Source: Phnomibacter ginsenosidimutans (lineage in GTDB: Bacteria; Bacteroidota; Bacteroidia; Chitinophagales; Chitinophagaceae). From it: a stretch of 64,000 bases of DNA. The translations under genes and the position numbers were made by a program. Location: the NCBI RefSeq assembly GCF_009740285.1, contig NZ_CP046566.1, positions 2,166,501 through 2,230,500 of the forward strand. The letters run 5' to 3'. Shown piece after piece: positions 1-8,953 of this stretch. The stretch's first letter is position 1. Each line of letters starts with the position of its first letter. The notes beneath the pieces are model-generated. The model was not told the DNA's origin, did no database searches, and worked only from the letters and a program-made list of their open reading frames with translations.

Positions 1-70
1 CCATCCAACCCCAAACTAAAAACCAAAAACTAAAAACCTACCAACCTGCCAACCTCCCAACAACAACCCT

Positions 71-265
71 TTACCCCACCAACACGCCCCTCACATCCTC
101 CTCCGCCAATCCCGTATACATACAAAACTCCCGCACCGTCACCAACGCATTCCGCCGCTTCCCATAATGCCGCCGCACTGCCTCCAGCAGCCGCCGGGCA
201 CTCCGCTCCTTCTTCCCCGTTATCAACTGAATGTCCTTGGCATAAATCACCACCCGTAAGGGCAT
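71..265 (-). CDS. small conserved Bacteroidota protein of unknown function
   Basis: Encodes about 64 residues, basic and probably helical. The core reads YAKDIQLITGKKERSARRLL, then ends VTVREFCMYTGL. I recognise this pattern from small Bacteroidota proteins of unknown function that keep a YAKDIQ...G...(A)RRLL core and a V-EFC-Y-GL tail; no biochemical role is known to me. The ATG at 265 is preferred because an AAGGA lies six bases upstream of it; an in-frame ATG at 286 would add seven residues. It lies downstream of the two-component genes on the same strand but about 220 bases away, so it may be transcribed separately. Nucleic-acid binding is possible from the charge but is only a guess. Confidence 0.6.
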   Translation of the reverse strand: MPLRVVIYAKDIQLITGKKERSARRLLEAVRRHYGKRRNALVTVREFCMYTGLAEEDVRGVLVG

Positions 266-488
266 ACGATGTCCTTGCTTTTGCATAGCATTTGTTTTGG
301 TGAAACAATACTGCACACACCACCACAACTACTGCACACACCGGCATACACCAGCCGCAGCAGCCCCGGCAGCAGCACCAACCAGCCATAAAAGGTTATA
401 GGGATTTGTTCTTTCGCCAACAGCAAACCAGCCAGATCGCTTTGGCATAATGTCACGCCTGCAACACGCAAATGCGTATATACTGTTG

Positions 489-1235
489 CTACATCTGCAA
501 CCGCATTCTTACCCAGGCAAGATTCGCCCTTGCCACCGGCACCTTACTGCCATCTGTCAACACCAGCAGCAACTGCCCGTCTTCTTTCTGTATGCTGCTC
601 ACATGCGCTTCATTCACCAGATAGGATTGATGACAACGCATAAAACCAGATGTTTCCAACTGCTGCTGAAGCTCCCGCAGCTCCTTGTTCACCATCAACC
701 GGTCGCCGTTTTGTAAATACACCTGCGCACCGGCATGGCGGGTACAACAATACGTAATCTGTGCTATCGGCACCCTTCGATAACTCGTCCGCTCAGGCAA
801 AGTGATGGTTTTAGACGCCCTTTGCAACTCTTGTACAATGGTCGACAAATCCCGCCACACAGGCTGCGCAGCATACAACGCATGCAACTCCCTGGCCCGC
901 TGCAAGGCCACCGCCAGTGCCTGACACTGCAATGGCTTCAACAGGTAATCCACAGCCGCAATCCTGAACGCCCGGATAGCATATGCATCATGTGCCGTAA
1001 TGAAAATAACCTGGCACCTGAAATCACCAAGTGCCTCCAGCAAATCGAATGCGGTATCCTGCCCCAGTTTAATGTCCAGCAACAATAAATCAGGACGGTA
1101 AGCGGATATCAGCTCCAAAGCAGTAGATACCGAATCCGCTTCGCCCAACAATTGCAACCAGCCAAAATGCTGCTCCAGCAACTGCCGCAAATAAGCACGG
1201 GCATGCGGTTCATCATCTACAAGAATGACTCGCAT
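489..1235 (-). CDS. LytTR-family response regulator
   Basis: A 248-residue two-domain regulator of the LytR/AlgR type. Residues 1-120 are a receiver: the acidic pair DDE near residues 7-9, the phospho-acceptor Asp54 in LLLDIKLG, and the conserved Lys in YLLKPLQ. Residues from about 145 to the end form a LytTR DNA-binding domain (YCCTRHAGAQVYL, FMRCHQSYLVNEAHV). The start at 1235 (MRVILVDDE) fits the usual receiver start; an upstream in-frame ATG adds eleven residues with no receiver character. The sensor kinase gene ends 29 bases upstream on the same strand, so the two form a kinase-regulator operon. Its targets are unknown; the SusC/SusD operon nearby is one possibility. Confidence 0.93.
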   Translation of the reverse strand: MRVILVDDEPHARAYLRQLLEQHFGWLQLLGEADSVSTALELISAYRPDLLLLDIKLGQDTAFDLLEALGDFRCQVIFITAHDAYAIRAFRIAAVDYLLKPLQCQALAVALQRARELHALYAAQPVWRDLSTIVQELQRASKTITLPERTSYRRVPIAQITYCCTRHAGAQVYLQNGDRLMVNKELRELQQQLETSGFMRCHQSYLVNEAHVSSIQKEDGQLLLVLTDGSKVPVARANLAWVRMRLQM

Positions 1236-1264
1236 AAGCAATGGGTTAATACGTGAGTAAATAA

Positions 1265-2802
1265 TCAATCTTCCAGCCAGTCAGCCAGGCGAATCCTCGC
1301 CACCGTTTCATTCCCCTCTCTTAATAAATCAAATCGGATGATGGTTCCCGGGCCTATCAGGCGCCGCAGCTGCTCCAGTCGCTCCCGGGTCAGTCTCAAC
1401 CCCATACCCGTTCCGGCATACACCGGCTGCTTGCTGCAATCCAAATCCGTTATCCCGCACCTCAATCACCAGGTCCTCCCCCCTCCCGCAGGTAAGCAAT
1501 CTTCACCCATCCTTTTTCCCGCATGCCCGACAAACCATGCCTGATAGCATTCTCCACCAGCGGTTGCACCAGCATGGCAGGCAATTGCACAACCTCAGCA
1601 TCCAGCCCCTCATCCTTTTCAATGGTATACATAAAGCCAAACCGCAATTGCTCCAGCTGGCAATACCGGTCCAGCATGCACAACTCCTGCGACAATGTAA
1701 ACGGTTTGTCGCCTTTACTGTGTTCTATCGTTTGTCGCAACAGCTCCCCAAATTGCGCCAGATAAATATTGGCTTCCCGATATTGCTGAGCCCCCACCAA
1801 TCCGGCAATAGAACTAAGGGCATTGTATAAAAAATGAGGATTCAGCTGCAGCTGTAATCGATGCAACTGTTCCTGCATCACCGCTTTTGCAGTCGCCTCT
1901 TTGCGCATCTTTTTCCGGTGTGGCAGGTACAACATTAGTCCGGCACCCACACACAGACCCAAAACCAACAAGGCCACCCAAACAGGCTCCTGATACCAAT
2001 AACGCCCCATCGGCACCTGTACCACCTGACTCCTGGTACTAAATGGATAACGTATCACCAATTGATGCACTTTACCGGCAGGCAATGGCGGCAGCCGAAG
2101 CAAATGCCCCGTCCGCAACCAACCCTGTGGCCAGGCTACACCATCTTCATTCAACACGCTGTATTCCATACAACTGTCACCCAATCCTTTGGGCCGCAAC
2201 AAATACAACTCGGCCGTCATGGCCGGCGCCAATACAGGCAATCCACCTGTCATCGGCTGCCACATATACTTACTGCCCTGCCCATGGCCCACAGCATACA
2301 CCCTCGCCCCCAAATCCTGCGTATCCCGCAATGGCTTCAGCATTACCCCACCCAGCTGAGGTGTCATGGCCTGCCGCTCTACCCGCAACATCCGCCAGCC
2401 AGCCCGGCTGCCTGCCGTCCGAAACCAACAATCAAATGCCGCCCCTTCCTCCAACAACGTGTCCAGTATCATATCATCTGCAGCTACAGTTTGCCATCGC
2501 TGCGGCAACGCATCCACCGGCACAATGGACATCTCCACTGCATCCAGCCAGTATCCATTTTCAGCAGCCTCCCACCACAGCAAGCTGCCACGGGCTGTAA
2601 CCACCGCACCACCCAGCAGCATGCGAAATGGCGCATCATACAGCAACAACCGCCGCTGCTCCCGATCTACCTGCGCTTCCACTACTCCCGGCAACAATAC
2701 CGTAATCCGGTCCGTCACCAATAATGTATCCGAAGAAAATGCCGGCACTGATGACAGCTGCAACAACAAATACAACAAACAGATAAAACGTAGCATGAGC
2801 AT
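1265..2802 (-). CDS. sensor histidine kinase (His_kinase/LytS-like), two apparent frameshifts
   Basis: Cognate sensor of the LytTR regulator. It has a signal peptide at residues 1-22, a periplasmic domain of about 250 residues without recognised family, one membrane helix near 276-297, a short coiled linker, then the His_kinase domain with the phospho-acceptor His323 in NPHFLYN and the N box VENAIRHG near 416. The first frame then stops, but the ATPase continues in the next frame (EDLVIEVRDNGFG, from about 1480) and, after a second shift near 1430, in the third (GTGMGLRLTRERL). The first shift falls in a run of six C on the plus strand (1478-1483); removing one base restores the reading. Total length would be about 510 residues. 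Sequencing error is more likely than decay because all ATPase motifs survive. Confidence 0.85.
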
Positions 2803-2904
2803 GGGTGTGATTTGATGTCATAAATGTAAACAGCAAAATACCCGCATGCAATACCAAATACCGGCTCATAACTACCAAATTCCGGCTCAAATCAACAGGC
2901 ACTA

Positions 2905-3060
2905 TCAACTACCCCCTTCAACCAACTCCCAACCCCTAACTACTAATTACCAATCCCTAATTACCAATCACACTCCCGCCCCCCCCAAATTCCTAACTAC
3001 TAAAACCTAATTCCTCATCCCCAATTACCAATCCCTCCCGTCAGCAATCAAAAAAAAATA
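2905..3060 (+). repeat. low-complexity C/A-rich tract
   Basis: The gene-free stretch 2803-3206 holds degenerate tandem words such as CTAATTACCAATCC, AACCAACTCCC and CTAACTACTA. It has no reading frame that looks coding. Related CCAACC/ACCAAC tracts occur at about ten other places in the first 32 kb, always with the C-rich strand on plus. Confidence 0.7.
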
Positions 3061-3206
3061 TTCACCGAATTCCACTCCAACCCTACCAGATTTCACTTCC
3101 ATACTACCAAATCCCAGAAAAGCCCCTGACAGCTACACTCCGGGGCTTGATTATCCCATTTCTGTTTTGAAAGATTTGCTTTTCAAACCACCTGAATCCG
3201 CCTGTC

Positions 3207-3634
3207 ATGACTCGCTACTTCCCATTCCTGTTGTTGGCCAGCATCTGCCTTTGCTGCCTGTTCTTACCCGGCTGCCAAAAAATACACAATGGCAATACAC
3301 ATCTAGCCCACAGCCACTGCCTACAGAACAATTGTTGCAAAAAATCAACGCCCGTTATCCATCCCTTTCCACGGCAGAAATCAACAATATAGAATCCGTT
3401 ACTACCTATTCCTACAATGGCCACACCTACACCCATATTACTTTCTATACCCACAACAACCAGCTGCAAAGCATGGTCATCGATAGCTATTATACCACTG
3501 CCGGTAACATTCTGGAAACCACCTATCGCTGCGACAGCAACTTCTGTACTTGTCAAATCGTCATCGAACAATCTGAAAAAGGAGAAGTCACCATCCGCTG
3601 CTCCTGCCCCCCCTGCACCATGACCATTCAATAA
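3207..3634 (+). CDS. small lipoprotein, apparent frameshift
   Basis: Begins with a clear lipoprotein signal peptide (MTRYFPFLLLAS..., lipobox LPGC with Cys at about residue 23), so the product should be exported and lipid-anchored. After the Cys the frame is lost in a run of six A (3277-3282); one base fewer or more joins it to the frame that continues TQWQYTSSPQPLP and runs to the stop at 3634. The joined product is about 142 residues, with a C-terminal Cys-rich part (CDSNFCTCQI, CSCPPC). No family is recognised. The TAA at 3634 is followed by a repeat-containing spacer and then the DUF6520 gene on the same strand. Confidence 0.6.
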
Positions 3635-3654
3635 GTATGCGCATACCAGGCTCC

Positions 3655-3763
3655 GCCGAACACCTGTAGAAAAAAGTAGGCCCATCTCCGCACACCCGGT
3701 CACATAAAGCCCCGTGGGTGACCGAACCCAGGCATAGCCGAACACCTGTAGAAAACAGTAGGC
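3655..3763 (+). repeat. direct repeat pair with an intervening hairpin
   Basis: Two near-identical 27-base copies (3655-3681 and 3737-3763), both reading GCCGAACACCTGTAGAAAA then A/C-AGTAGGC, lie in the spacer between the lipoprotein and DUF6520 genes. Between them CGGTCAC (3697-3703) pairs with GTGACCG (3718-3724). Could be a regulatory leader of the DUF6520 gene or a small mobile repeat. Confidence 0.6.
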
Positions 3764-3837
3764 AATGTTCAAAAAATGGGGTGGACCATTCTTAAGCCCT
3801 ACCAGCAAAAGCATAGCCACCCCCAAACCAACACATC

Positions 3838-4182
3838 ATGAAAAACAAATCCCTTTTCTTGGCCATCCCGGCATTGCTCCTCATGGCCATCGCCATTTTC
3901 GCTTTCAGCAAACCACAGCCCGCAGCTAAAGCCACCCTCACCGAACAATGGTTCAAATACCAGGGCAATATCAATGGTGGCGGCACCACCAATCCCGCCA
4001 ACTTCGAACCCATCAGCGCCCCATCCTGTTCTGGTGATGCTGCTCTCTGTGCCATCCATGTGCTCTCCGATGGCGAAGCCGAACCCCGCCCCGATGAAAC
4101 AGCACTGCTCAACATGCAGACTGAAATCAACAACGCGGTGTCTTCCGGCACACCTACCTCCGATGTAGCATTGGAAGATTAA
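3838..4182 (+). CDS. DUF6520-like small exported protein
   Basis: A 114-residue protein with an N-terminal hydrophobic signal segment (residues 5-25) followed by a short polar mature part. Its mature region (EQWFKYQGN, then two Cys in PSCSGDAALCAIHV) matches the plan of Bacteroidota DUF6520 proteins: signal, W-(F/Y)-x-Y-G-N, CSG...CA(I/V). The function is unknown in the family; the two Cys could form a disulfide outside the cytoplasm. A strong terminator follows 15 bases after the stop. Confidence 0.65.
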   Translation: MKNKSLFLAIPALLLMAIAIFAFSKPQPAAKATLTEQWFKYQGNINGGGTTNPANFEPISAPSCSGDAALCAIHVLSDGEAEPRPDETALLNMQTEINNAVSSGTPTSDVALED

Positions 4183-4197
4183 TGCCGGCAAAAACAG

Positions 4198-4226
4198 GGA
4201 GGCTGCCTTTCGGCAGCCTCCTTTTC
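4198..4226. terminator. bidirectional intrinsic terminator
   Basis: Perfect 10-bp stem GGAGGCTGCC / GGCAGCCTCC (4198-4207 and 4212-4221) with a four-base loop TTTC and TTTT after it on plus. It ends the DUF6520 gene; read on minus it is followed by CTGTTTTT and can also serve the convergent SusD gene that stops at 4230. Confidence 0.9.
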
Positions 4227-4229
4227 TCA

Positions 4230-5579
4230 TCAACGCTCATTCTGCACAACCCCGCCCATAGCTACAACTACCATGGGCAACAATGCCGTCACCCGCTTGC
4301 TATCAGGCTTCAATACATACTCGTTATTGTCCAATTGACGGCGCAATCCTTCTTTCCATACACCCGTTTGCCAATACCGCCGGATATCCGGCCAACGCAA
4401 GCCCCGGTATGCCAGCTCCAGCCTTCTTTCCAACCGGATACGCTCCGCCAGCTGCCCCGGATCCTGTATATCCAGCGGCACCCAACTGCTGCGCTTCCAA
4501 CGCTTCTCCAGCAACTGGTTCAATGCCCCCAATGCACCTGCCCTGTCCCCCAATGCCAGTGCCGACTCTGCCCGTATCAGGTACAACTCCCCTGTCGTCA
4601 GCCCGTCAAAATACACGCCACTCACCTGGCCGTCGTAATTGCCCTTGAAATTGTACAGTCCATCCGGCTGCCGCTGCCAGTACAACCCCTTCCGCAAATC
4701 GTCTGCAGCATACAATTTGTACAATCCCGTATCTACCCTCGATACATTGTTCGATATACCAGCCGACATCGTACTGTGATACAACACTTCCGTATTGAAC
4801 CGCTGAAAAGGCACCGTCGCCGATGCATTCAGTGTAGCATAATCCAACAAGCTCCCCTGCATCTCCAACCCCGCTGCCGATGCTTTCGCCGCCAATACCA
4901 TATCCCCCATCTGCAATGCCACCCTCGCCAGTAATGCCCATGCCGCAGGCTTTGAAGCCCTCGTCAAAAAACGGGCCCGCTCCGGCAGCAACCACACCGC
5001 CGCCGTCACATCCTTTACCATCTGCTCATACGTACTGGCAATACTGCTCCTTACATACCCCGCACCAATATCTTCTGTCAATACCAGCGGCAATCCAAAT
5101 CCGTTGTCCGCCATTCCTGTTTGATAGGGCACCGCAAACAACTGCGCCAACCGGTAATAACTCAGGGCCCGCAAAAACAACGCCTGCCCCCGCACATCAC
5201 GTACAGCCATTTGTGCCGTATCTGCCACCGGCATCCGGTCAATCATCGCCAATACCGTATTCGCCTGATATACCCGCCGGTAACAAGCCATCCACTGCGC
5301 TGCATTGTCCGCAGCATCTCCCCATACATAATTCTGCCGGGCAGCCTCATTCGTTACAGCAGCATAAGCACTACTGCTTACCTGCACATCATCACTGTAC
5401 AAATGCGTCGCCCACATCCAGTTGCTGTTCACAATCGTCACATTGTCCAGCAGCGCCTGTGCATCCTGCACCGTCACCGGCACCGTCGCCGTCTTATCCG
5501 GCCGCTCATCCAAAAACTTTTCGCAGCCCGTCAGCAGCCCGCCAACCAATAGCAATATCAGTATTTTATGTTGTTGCAT
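4230..5579 (-). CDS. SusD/RagB-family outer-membrane nutrient-binding lipoprotein
   Basis: A 449-residue lipoprotein with signal peptide and lipobox LLTGC (Cys19), then the typical SusD start CEKFLDERPDK. SusD proteins sit on the cell surface as a lid over a SusC channel and bind the substrate (often a glycan or peptide). TPR-like segments (QALFLRALSYYRLAQLFAVPY) and the C-terminal LERRLELAYRGLRWPDIRRY block are family hallmarks. The start at 5579 is chosen because the lipoprotein signal begins there; the longer frame upstream runs through a low-complexity tract. It is the last gene of the TlpA-SusC-SusD operon. Substrate cannot be told: no carbohydrate-active enzyme is adjacent. Confidence 0.93.
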   Translation of the reverse strand: MQQHKILILLLVGGLLTGCEKFLDERPDKTATVPVTVQDAQALLDNVTIVNSNWMWATHLYSDDVQVSSSAYAAVTNEAARQNYVWGDAADNAAQWMACYRRVYQANTVLAMIDRMPVADTAQMAVRDVRGQALFLRALSYYRLAQLFAVPYQTGMADNGFGLPLVLTEDIGAGYVRSSIASTYEQMVKDVTAAVWLLPERARFLTRASKPAAWALLARVALQMGDMVLAAKASAAGLEMQGSLLDYATLNASATVPFQRFNTEVLYHSTMSAGISNNVSRVDTGLYKLYAADDLRKGLYWQRQPDGLYNFKGNYDGQVSGVYFDGLTTGELYLIRAESALALGDRAGALGALNQLLEKRWKRSSWVPLDIQDPGQLAERIRLERRLELAYRGLRWPDIRRYWQTGVWKEGLRRQLDNNEYVLKPDSKRVTALLPMVVVAMGGVVQNER

Positions 5580-5593
5580 ATGCTCTCTTTTAC

Positions 5594-5700
5594 AATGAAA
5601 AAAATATCCCCTCACATCCAAACACTCACACCCACACCCACACCCCAAACCACCAACCATCAACCATCAACCATCAACCACCAACTACCAACTACATCCC
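5594..5700 (-). repeat. G-rich low-complexity spacer between susC and susD
   Basis: On plus it reads C-rich words (CACACCCACACCCACACCCC, then CCAACCATCAACC repeats). In the minus-strand transcript this is G-rich, with GGGG-TGT-GGG-TGT-GGG followed about 20 nt later by another GGGG, so an RNA G-quadruplex is possible. The last bases overlap the susC stop region. Confidence 0.6.
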
Positions 5701-8700
5701 AACCCTCAACCCCACCGTCCACGCCAACGGCTGCCGCAATCCATCCGGCCATTCCGGATCCACACCCCGGCTATTGGCCTTGTACAACAATATCCCCGGC
5801 TGCCATAGTCCATACCAGTTGCACTGCTGCAACTGCAGCCGCTTACACCAGCGTTTCGGCAAATCATAACTCACCTGCACATCCTGCAACCGTATGCTAT
5901 TGGCCCGCTCCACCAGTACCGTACTGTTGCTGTAAAAATTATCCCGCAAACTGCTGTTCGGATAAAGCATCGAGGGCACCTGCGTCCGCAACTCATCTCC
6001 CGGCTGCTGCCAGCGCTTCGCCCAGTCGGCATGCGTCACCCAACTGGCAAACAGGTTTTGATAATGCACCGACCGGTTCCGGTAATAATGCCCCCACTTC
6101 CACAATACATTCACAGAAAGCTTCCAGCCTCCACGGCCAACCGACGGTCGCACCGACCCGAAAAAATCAGGCCTCGAACTCCCATGAAACCACAAAGAGT
6201 CCGACACCGTGCTGCTGATAATCGTGCCATACTGCTGACTCGCCATACCATCCAGCCGCCCCACCGGATTGCCCGTCGCAGCATCCAATCCCGTCATCAC
6301 ATAACTGTACACTCCGTAGGCCGGAAAACCCGCCCTCGGGTTGATGGTCTGCTCCATCCCCACCAGGGTATTGCCCACCGTACTGCTCAACGGATACTCC
6401 GTAATCAAACTCTTGTTCCAGTTCAGCAACCAGTCAATGCGCAATTCAGTTTTGCCCCGCAGCAAGGCCGTCATCAACTGCACATCCACCCCCCGAACCC
6501 GCATCCGGCCCGCATTCATCGTCACCAGACTCTGCCCCGTCGTCGGATCCGGCACCACCGGTATCAGCAAATCCTTCGACCGCTTCTCATACCACTCCAC
6601 ACTCCCCGTTATCCGCTGCTGCCACATCGCCACATCCATACCCACATTCCACTGATACACCTGCTCCCACCGCAAAGCGGCATTGGCCGGCGTACGGATA
6701 CCCGCATACGGCTGGTTCACAATACTCCCTGCCGCAGGGTAATAGGTAATCGTAGTCAGCGGCGACACACTGTTGTCTACATTACCACTACTGCCATAAG
6801 TAGCCCGCAGCTGCCATCGGTCTACCCATTGCCAGCGCCACCACGCCGCCGCCGTAGGCTGCCAGCCCAAGCCCACCGAAAACAACGGCACGCCCCGCTT
6901 ATTGGTGCCTACCCCCAGCAAATTGGCGGCATCCTTCCGCACACTCATATTCAGCTGGTATTGCCTGCGCCACTGCAAGCCCGCATTGCCGTACACCGAC
7001 ACAAACCGGTCCGCCAATCCCGACTGCGCCTGATTCACCGGCAGCTGGCTCGCCGCCCCCACATTGCCATACAACGGATATACCTGCAGGTAATTCACCT
7101 GCGCCGAACTCAAGGTCTGCGCATCATACCCGTAATACCGGCCCGCAGCACTCCGGCTGTCCATCTGCCGCAGCTCCGCTCCGGCTATCGCATGCAGCCC
7201 CCAGTCATGCCGCTCCACATCCGTATTCAACTGCAGCCGCCATTGGTTCAGCAACTGCCGCCCCTCCTCCCGGTCCAGTATCCCGCCGGCAGGCAAAGCA
7301 CTCGTCACCTGCCCGTTTTGCAGGCTGCTAAACCGGTTCCGCAAATTCCGCACATAATACGCCTCCCCATCCCAGGCCTGCTCCCGCTGCTGCCAACCCT
7401 GCTCCTGCTGCCAGCGCAGCTCCGCCTGCACATAACGGTGCAATTGCAACCGGGCATGCATCCGCAGCACCACATGCTGCTGCCCCCGCTCCGTCAGCTG
7501 CAGCTCCCGCTCGGCCAACGGATAGTATTTCCACATCGCCAGCAGACCGCCACCAGCCGTATCTGTATAGCCCTGCCGGTAATCTTTTTCATACGGCACC
7601 GCCACCCCATCCGCATCATAAAACGCATAGTAAGGATAAATCGCAGTCGACTTTCCGCCACCAATCGACAGCTCCCCATAGCCACCGGCATTCCGCTGCC
7701 ACTGCTTCGTACCCGTAAACAGCATGCCCGCCCCCAGCTCCAGCCGTTTGTTGGGCTTGCCGGTCAGCTCCAGCCGCCCCGTCAGCCGCTCCTGCCCGTC
7801 GCCCTGCAGGCTGGCCGACTGTCGGTTATAACTGCCACTCAGCAGCATGCTCAGCTGCGGCCCGCCCATCGTCAGCTGCACATGGTGCTGCTGCATACCC
7901 GCCGGCTGATACACATGCTCCAGAAACGACCGCCGCACATCTCTTGCCGCCCACCCTTCCAGCGTGGCGGCTACCGTTGTGGCATCCACCAGCCCCAGCC
8001 GCTGCCGCTGCAGCAACTCCACCACCGGCGAAACCACCGGCCGCGTCGTCGTATTGTTCAGCGCCGCATTGAAATACCCCTTCTCAAACAACCATTGCTC
8101 CGTGGCTATAAAATCGGCCGTGCCCATCACTGGCAGGTCCATCAGCCTCGGCACCGCCGTTTGCGTATACTGGCTGTTTACCTGTACCCGCAATGGCTGC
8201 TGCATACCCGCCTTCTTGGTCCTGATCACAATCACGCCATTCCCTGCCCTGGCACCCCAGATACTGGCCGCAGCGGCATCCTTCAAAATGGTCACATCCA
8301 GCACATCCTCCGGATTGATGTTCGACACATCCCCCGCATACGGAAAATTGTCGAGTATCACCAGCGGATCGGTCATCGATTGCCGCAGGGTACTCACCCC
8401 CCGTACCGATATACTCCGGTTGCCGCCACTGCTCGTACTCGTCAGCACACTGCTCGCCACCCCTTCCAGCCGGCTCAGCACATCCGCCGACACACCCCTG
8501 TTCAGCAAGGCCTGCCCCACACGGTCAAAGGATCCCGTACTTCGCTCCCGCCGCAATTCCTGCATGCCCGTAGTCACCGTTACCGCCGCCAGCGTGGCAT
8601 CCAGGGGCTCCAGCATCAACCGTAGCTCCTGCCCGCTGTCTCGCCGCCCGATATACCGTATCAGCGGCGCATAGCCCGTAAACGACACCAAAAGGGTATC

Positions 8701-8916
8701 ACCCGTCCAGCGCACCGGCACCACAAACCGCCCCGCAGCATCTGCCGTCACCTGCTGCCGGTCCCGGTATTGTAAAATCGTGGCCCCCGGCAAGGGCTTG
8801 CGGTCCTCCGTATCCAGCACCTGCCCCCGCAGCATGCCCCGGTCGGGCAATTGCGCCCCAGCCGTCATGGTGCACAGCAGCCCCGCCACTGTCGCACTCT
8901 TCATCCATCTTTTCAT
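5692..8916 (-). CDS. SusC/RagA-family TonB-dependent outer-membrane transporter
   Basis: A 1074-residue outer-membrane channel of the SusC type. It has a signal peptide (residues 1-22), a CarboxypepD_reg-like domain (LRGQVLDTEDRKPLPGATI), the plug with the SusC signature (SVRGVSTLRQSMTDPLVILD, then DVTILKDAAAASIWGARAGN), and a C-terminal beta-barrel. With the SusD lipoprotein it should import an oligomeric nutrient in a TonB-dependent way. The start at 8916 (MKRWMKS) gives a proper signal peptide; the longer frame upstream does not. It follows the TlpA-like gene by 37 bases and precedes susD by 112 bases. Confidence 0.95.
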   Translation of the reverse strand: MKRWMKSATVAGLLCTMTAGAQLPDRGMLRGQVLDTEDRKPLPGATILQYRDRQQVTADAAGRFVVPVRWTGDTLLVSFTGYAPLIRYIGRRDSGQELRLMLEPLDATLAAVTVTTGMQELRRERSTGSFDRVGQALLNRGVSADVLSRLEGVASSVLTSTSSGGNRSISVRGVSTLRQSMTDPLVILDNFPYAGDVSNINPEDVLDVTILKDAAAASIWGARAGNGVIVIRTKKAGMQQPLRVQVNSQYTQTAVPRLMDLPVMGTADFIATEQWLFEKGYFNAALNNTTTRPVVSPVVELLQRQRLGLVDATTVAATLEGWAARDVRRSFLEHVYQPAGMQQHHVQLTMGGPQLSMLLSGSYNRQSASLQGDGQERLTGRLELTGKPNKRLELGAGMLFTGTKQWQRNAGGYGELSIGGGKSTAIYPYYAFYDADGVAVPYEKDYRQGYTDTAGGGLLAMWKYYPLAERELQLTERGQQHVVLRMHARLQLHRYVQAELRWQQEQGWQQREQAWDGEAYYVRNLRNRFSSLQNGQVTSALPAGGILDREEGRQLLNQWRLQLNTDVERHDWGLHAIAGAELRQMDSRSAAGRYYGYDAQTLSSAQVNYLQVYPLYGNVGAASQLPVNQAQSGLADRFVSVYGNAGLQWRRQYQLNMSVRKDAANLLGVGTNKRGVPLFSVGLGWQPTAAAWWRWQWVDRWQLRATYGSSGNVDNSVSPLTTITYYPAAGSIVNQPYAGIRTPANAALRWEQVYQWNVGMDVAMWQQRITGSVEWYEKRSKDLLIPVVPDPTTGQSLVTMNAGRMRVRGVDVQLMTALLRGKTELRIDWLLNWNKSLITEYPLSSTVGNTLVGMEQTINPRAGFPAYGVYSYVMTGLDAATGNPVGRLDGMASQQYGTIISSTVSDSLWFHGSSRPDFFGSVRPSVGRGGWKLSVNVLWKWGHYYRNRSVHYQNLFASWVTHADWAKRWQQPGDELRTQVPSMLYPNSSLRDNFYSNSTVLVERANSIRLQDVQVSYDLPKRWCKRLQLQQCNWYGLWQPGILLYKANSRGVDPEWPDGLRQPLAWTVGLRVGM

Positions 8917-8953
8917 TCCGTAGTCAGTTATGTTTTGGTGAAAGAAATTGTAC

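Noticed and set aside
3799-4233. Minus-strand frames opposite the DUF6520 gene
   Set aside because: Gly/Cys-rich shadow products; the plus-strand frame has a proper signal peptide and terminator.
6031-8625. Long plus-strand open frame of 864 codons opposite susC
   Set aside because: Low-quality His/Arg/Pro-rich product, an antisense shadow of the GC-rich susC gene, whose family motifs are unmistakable.
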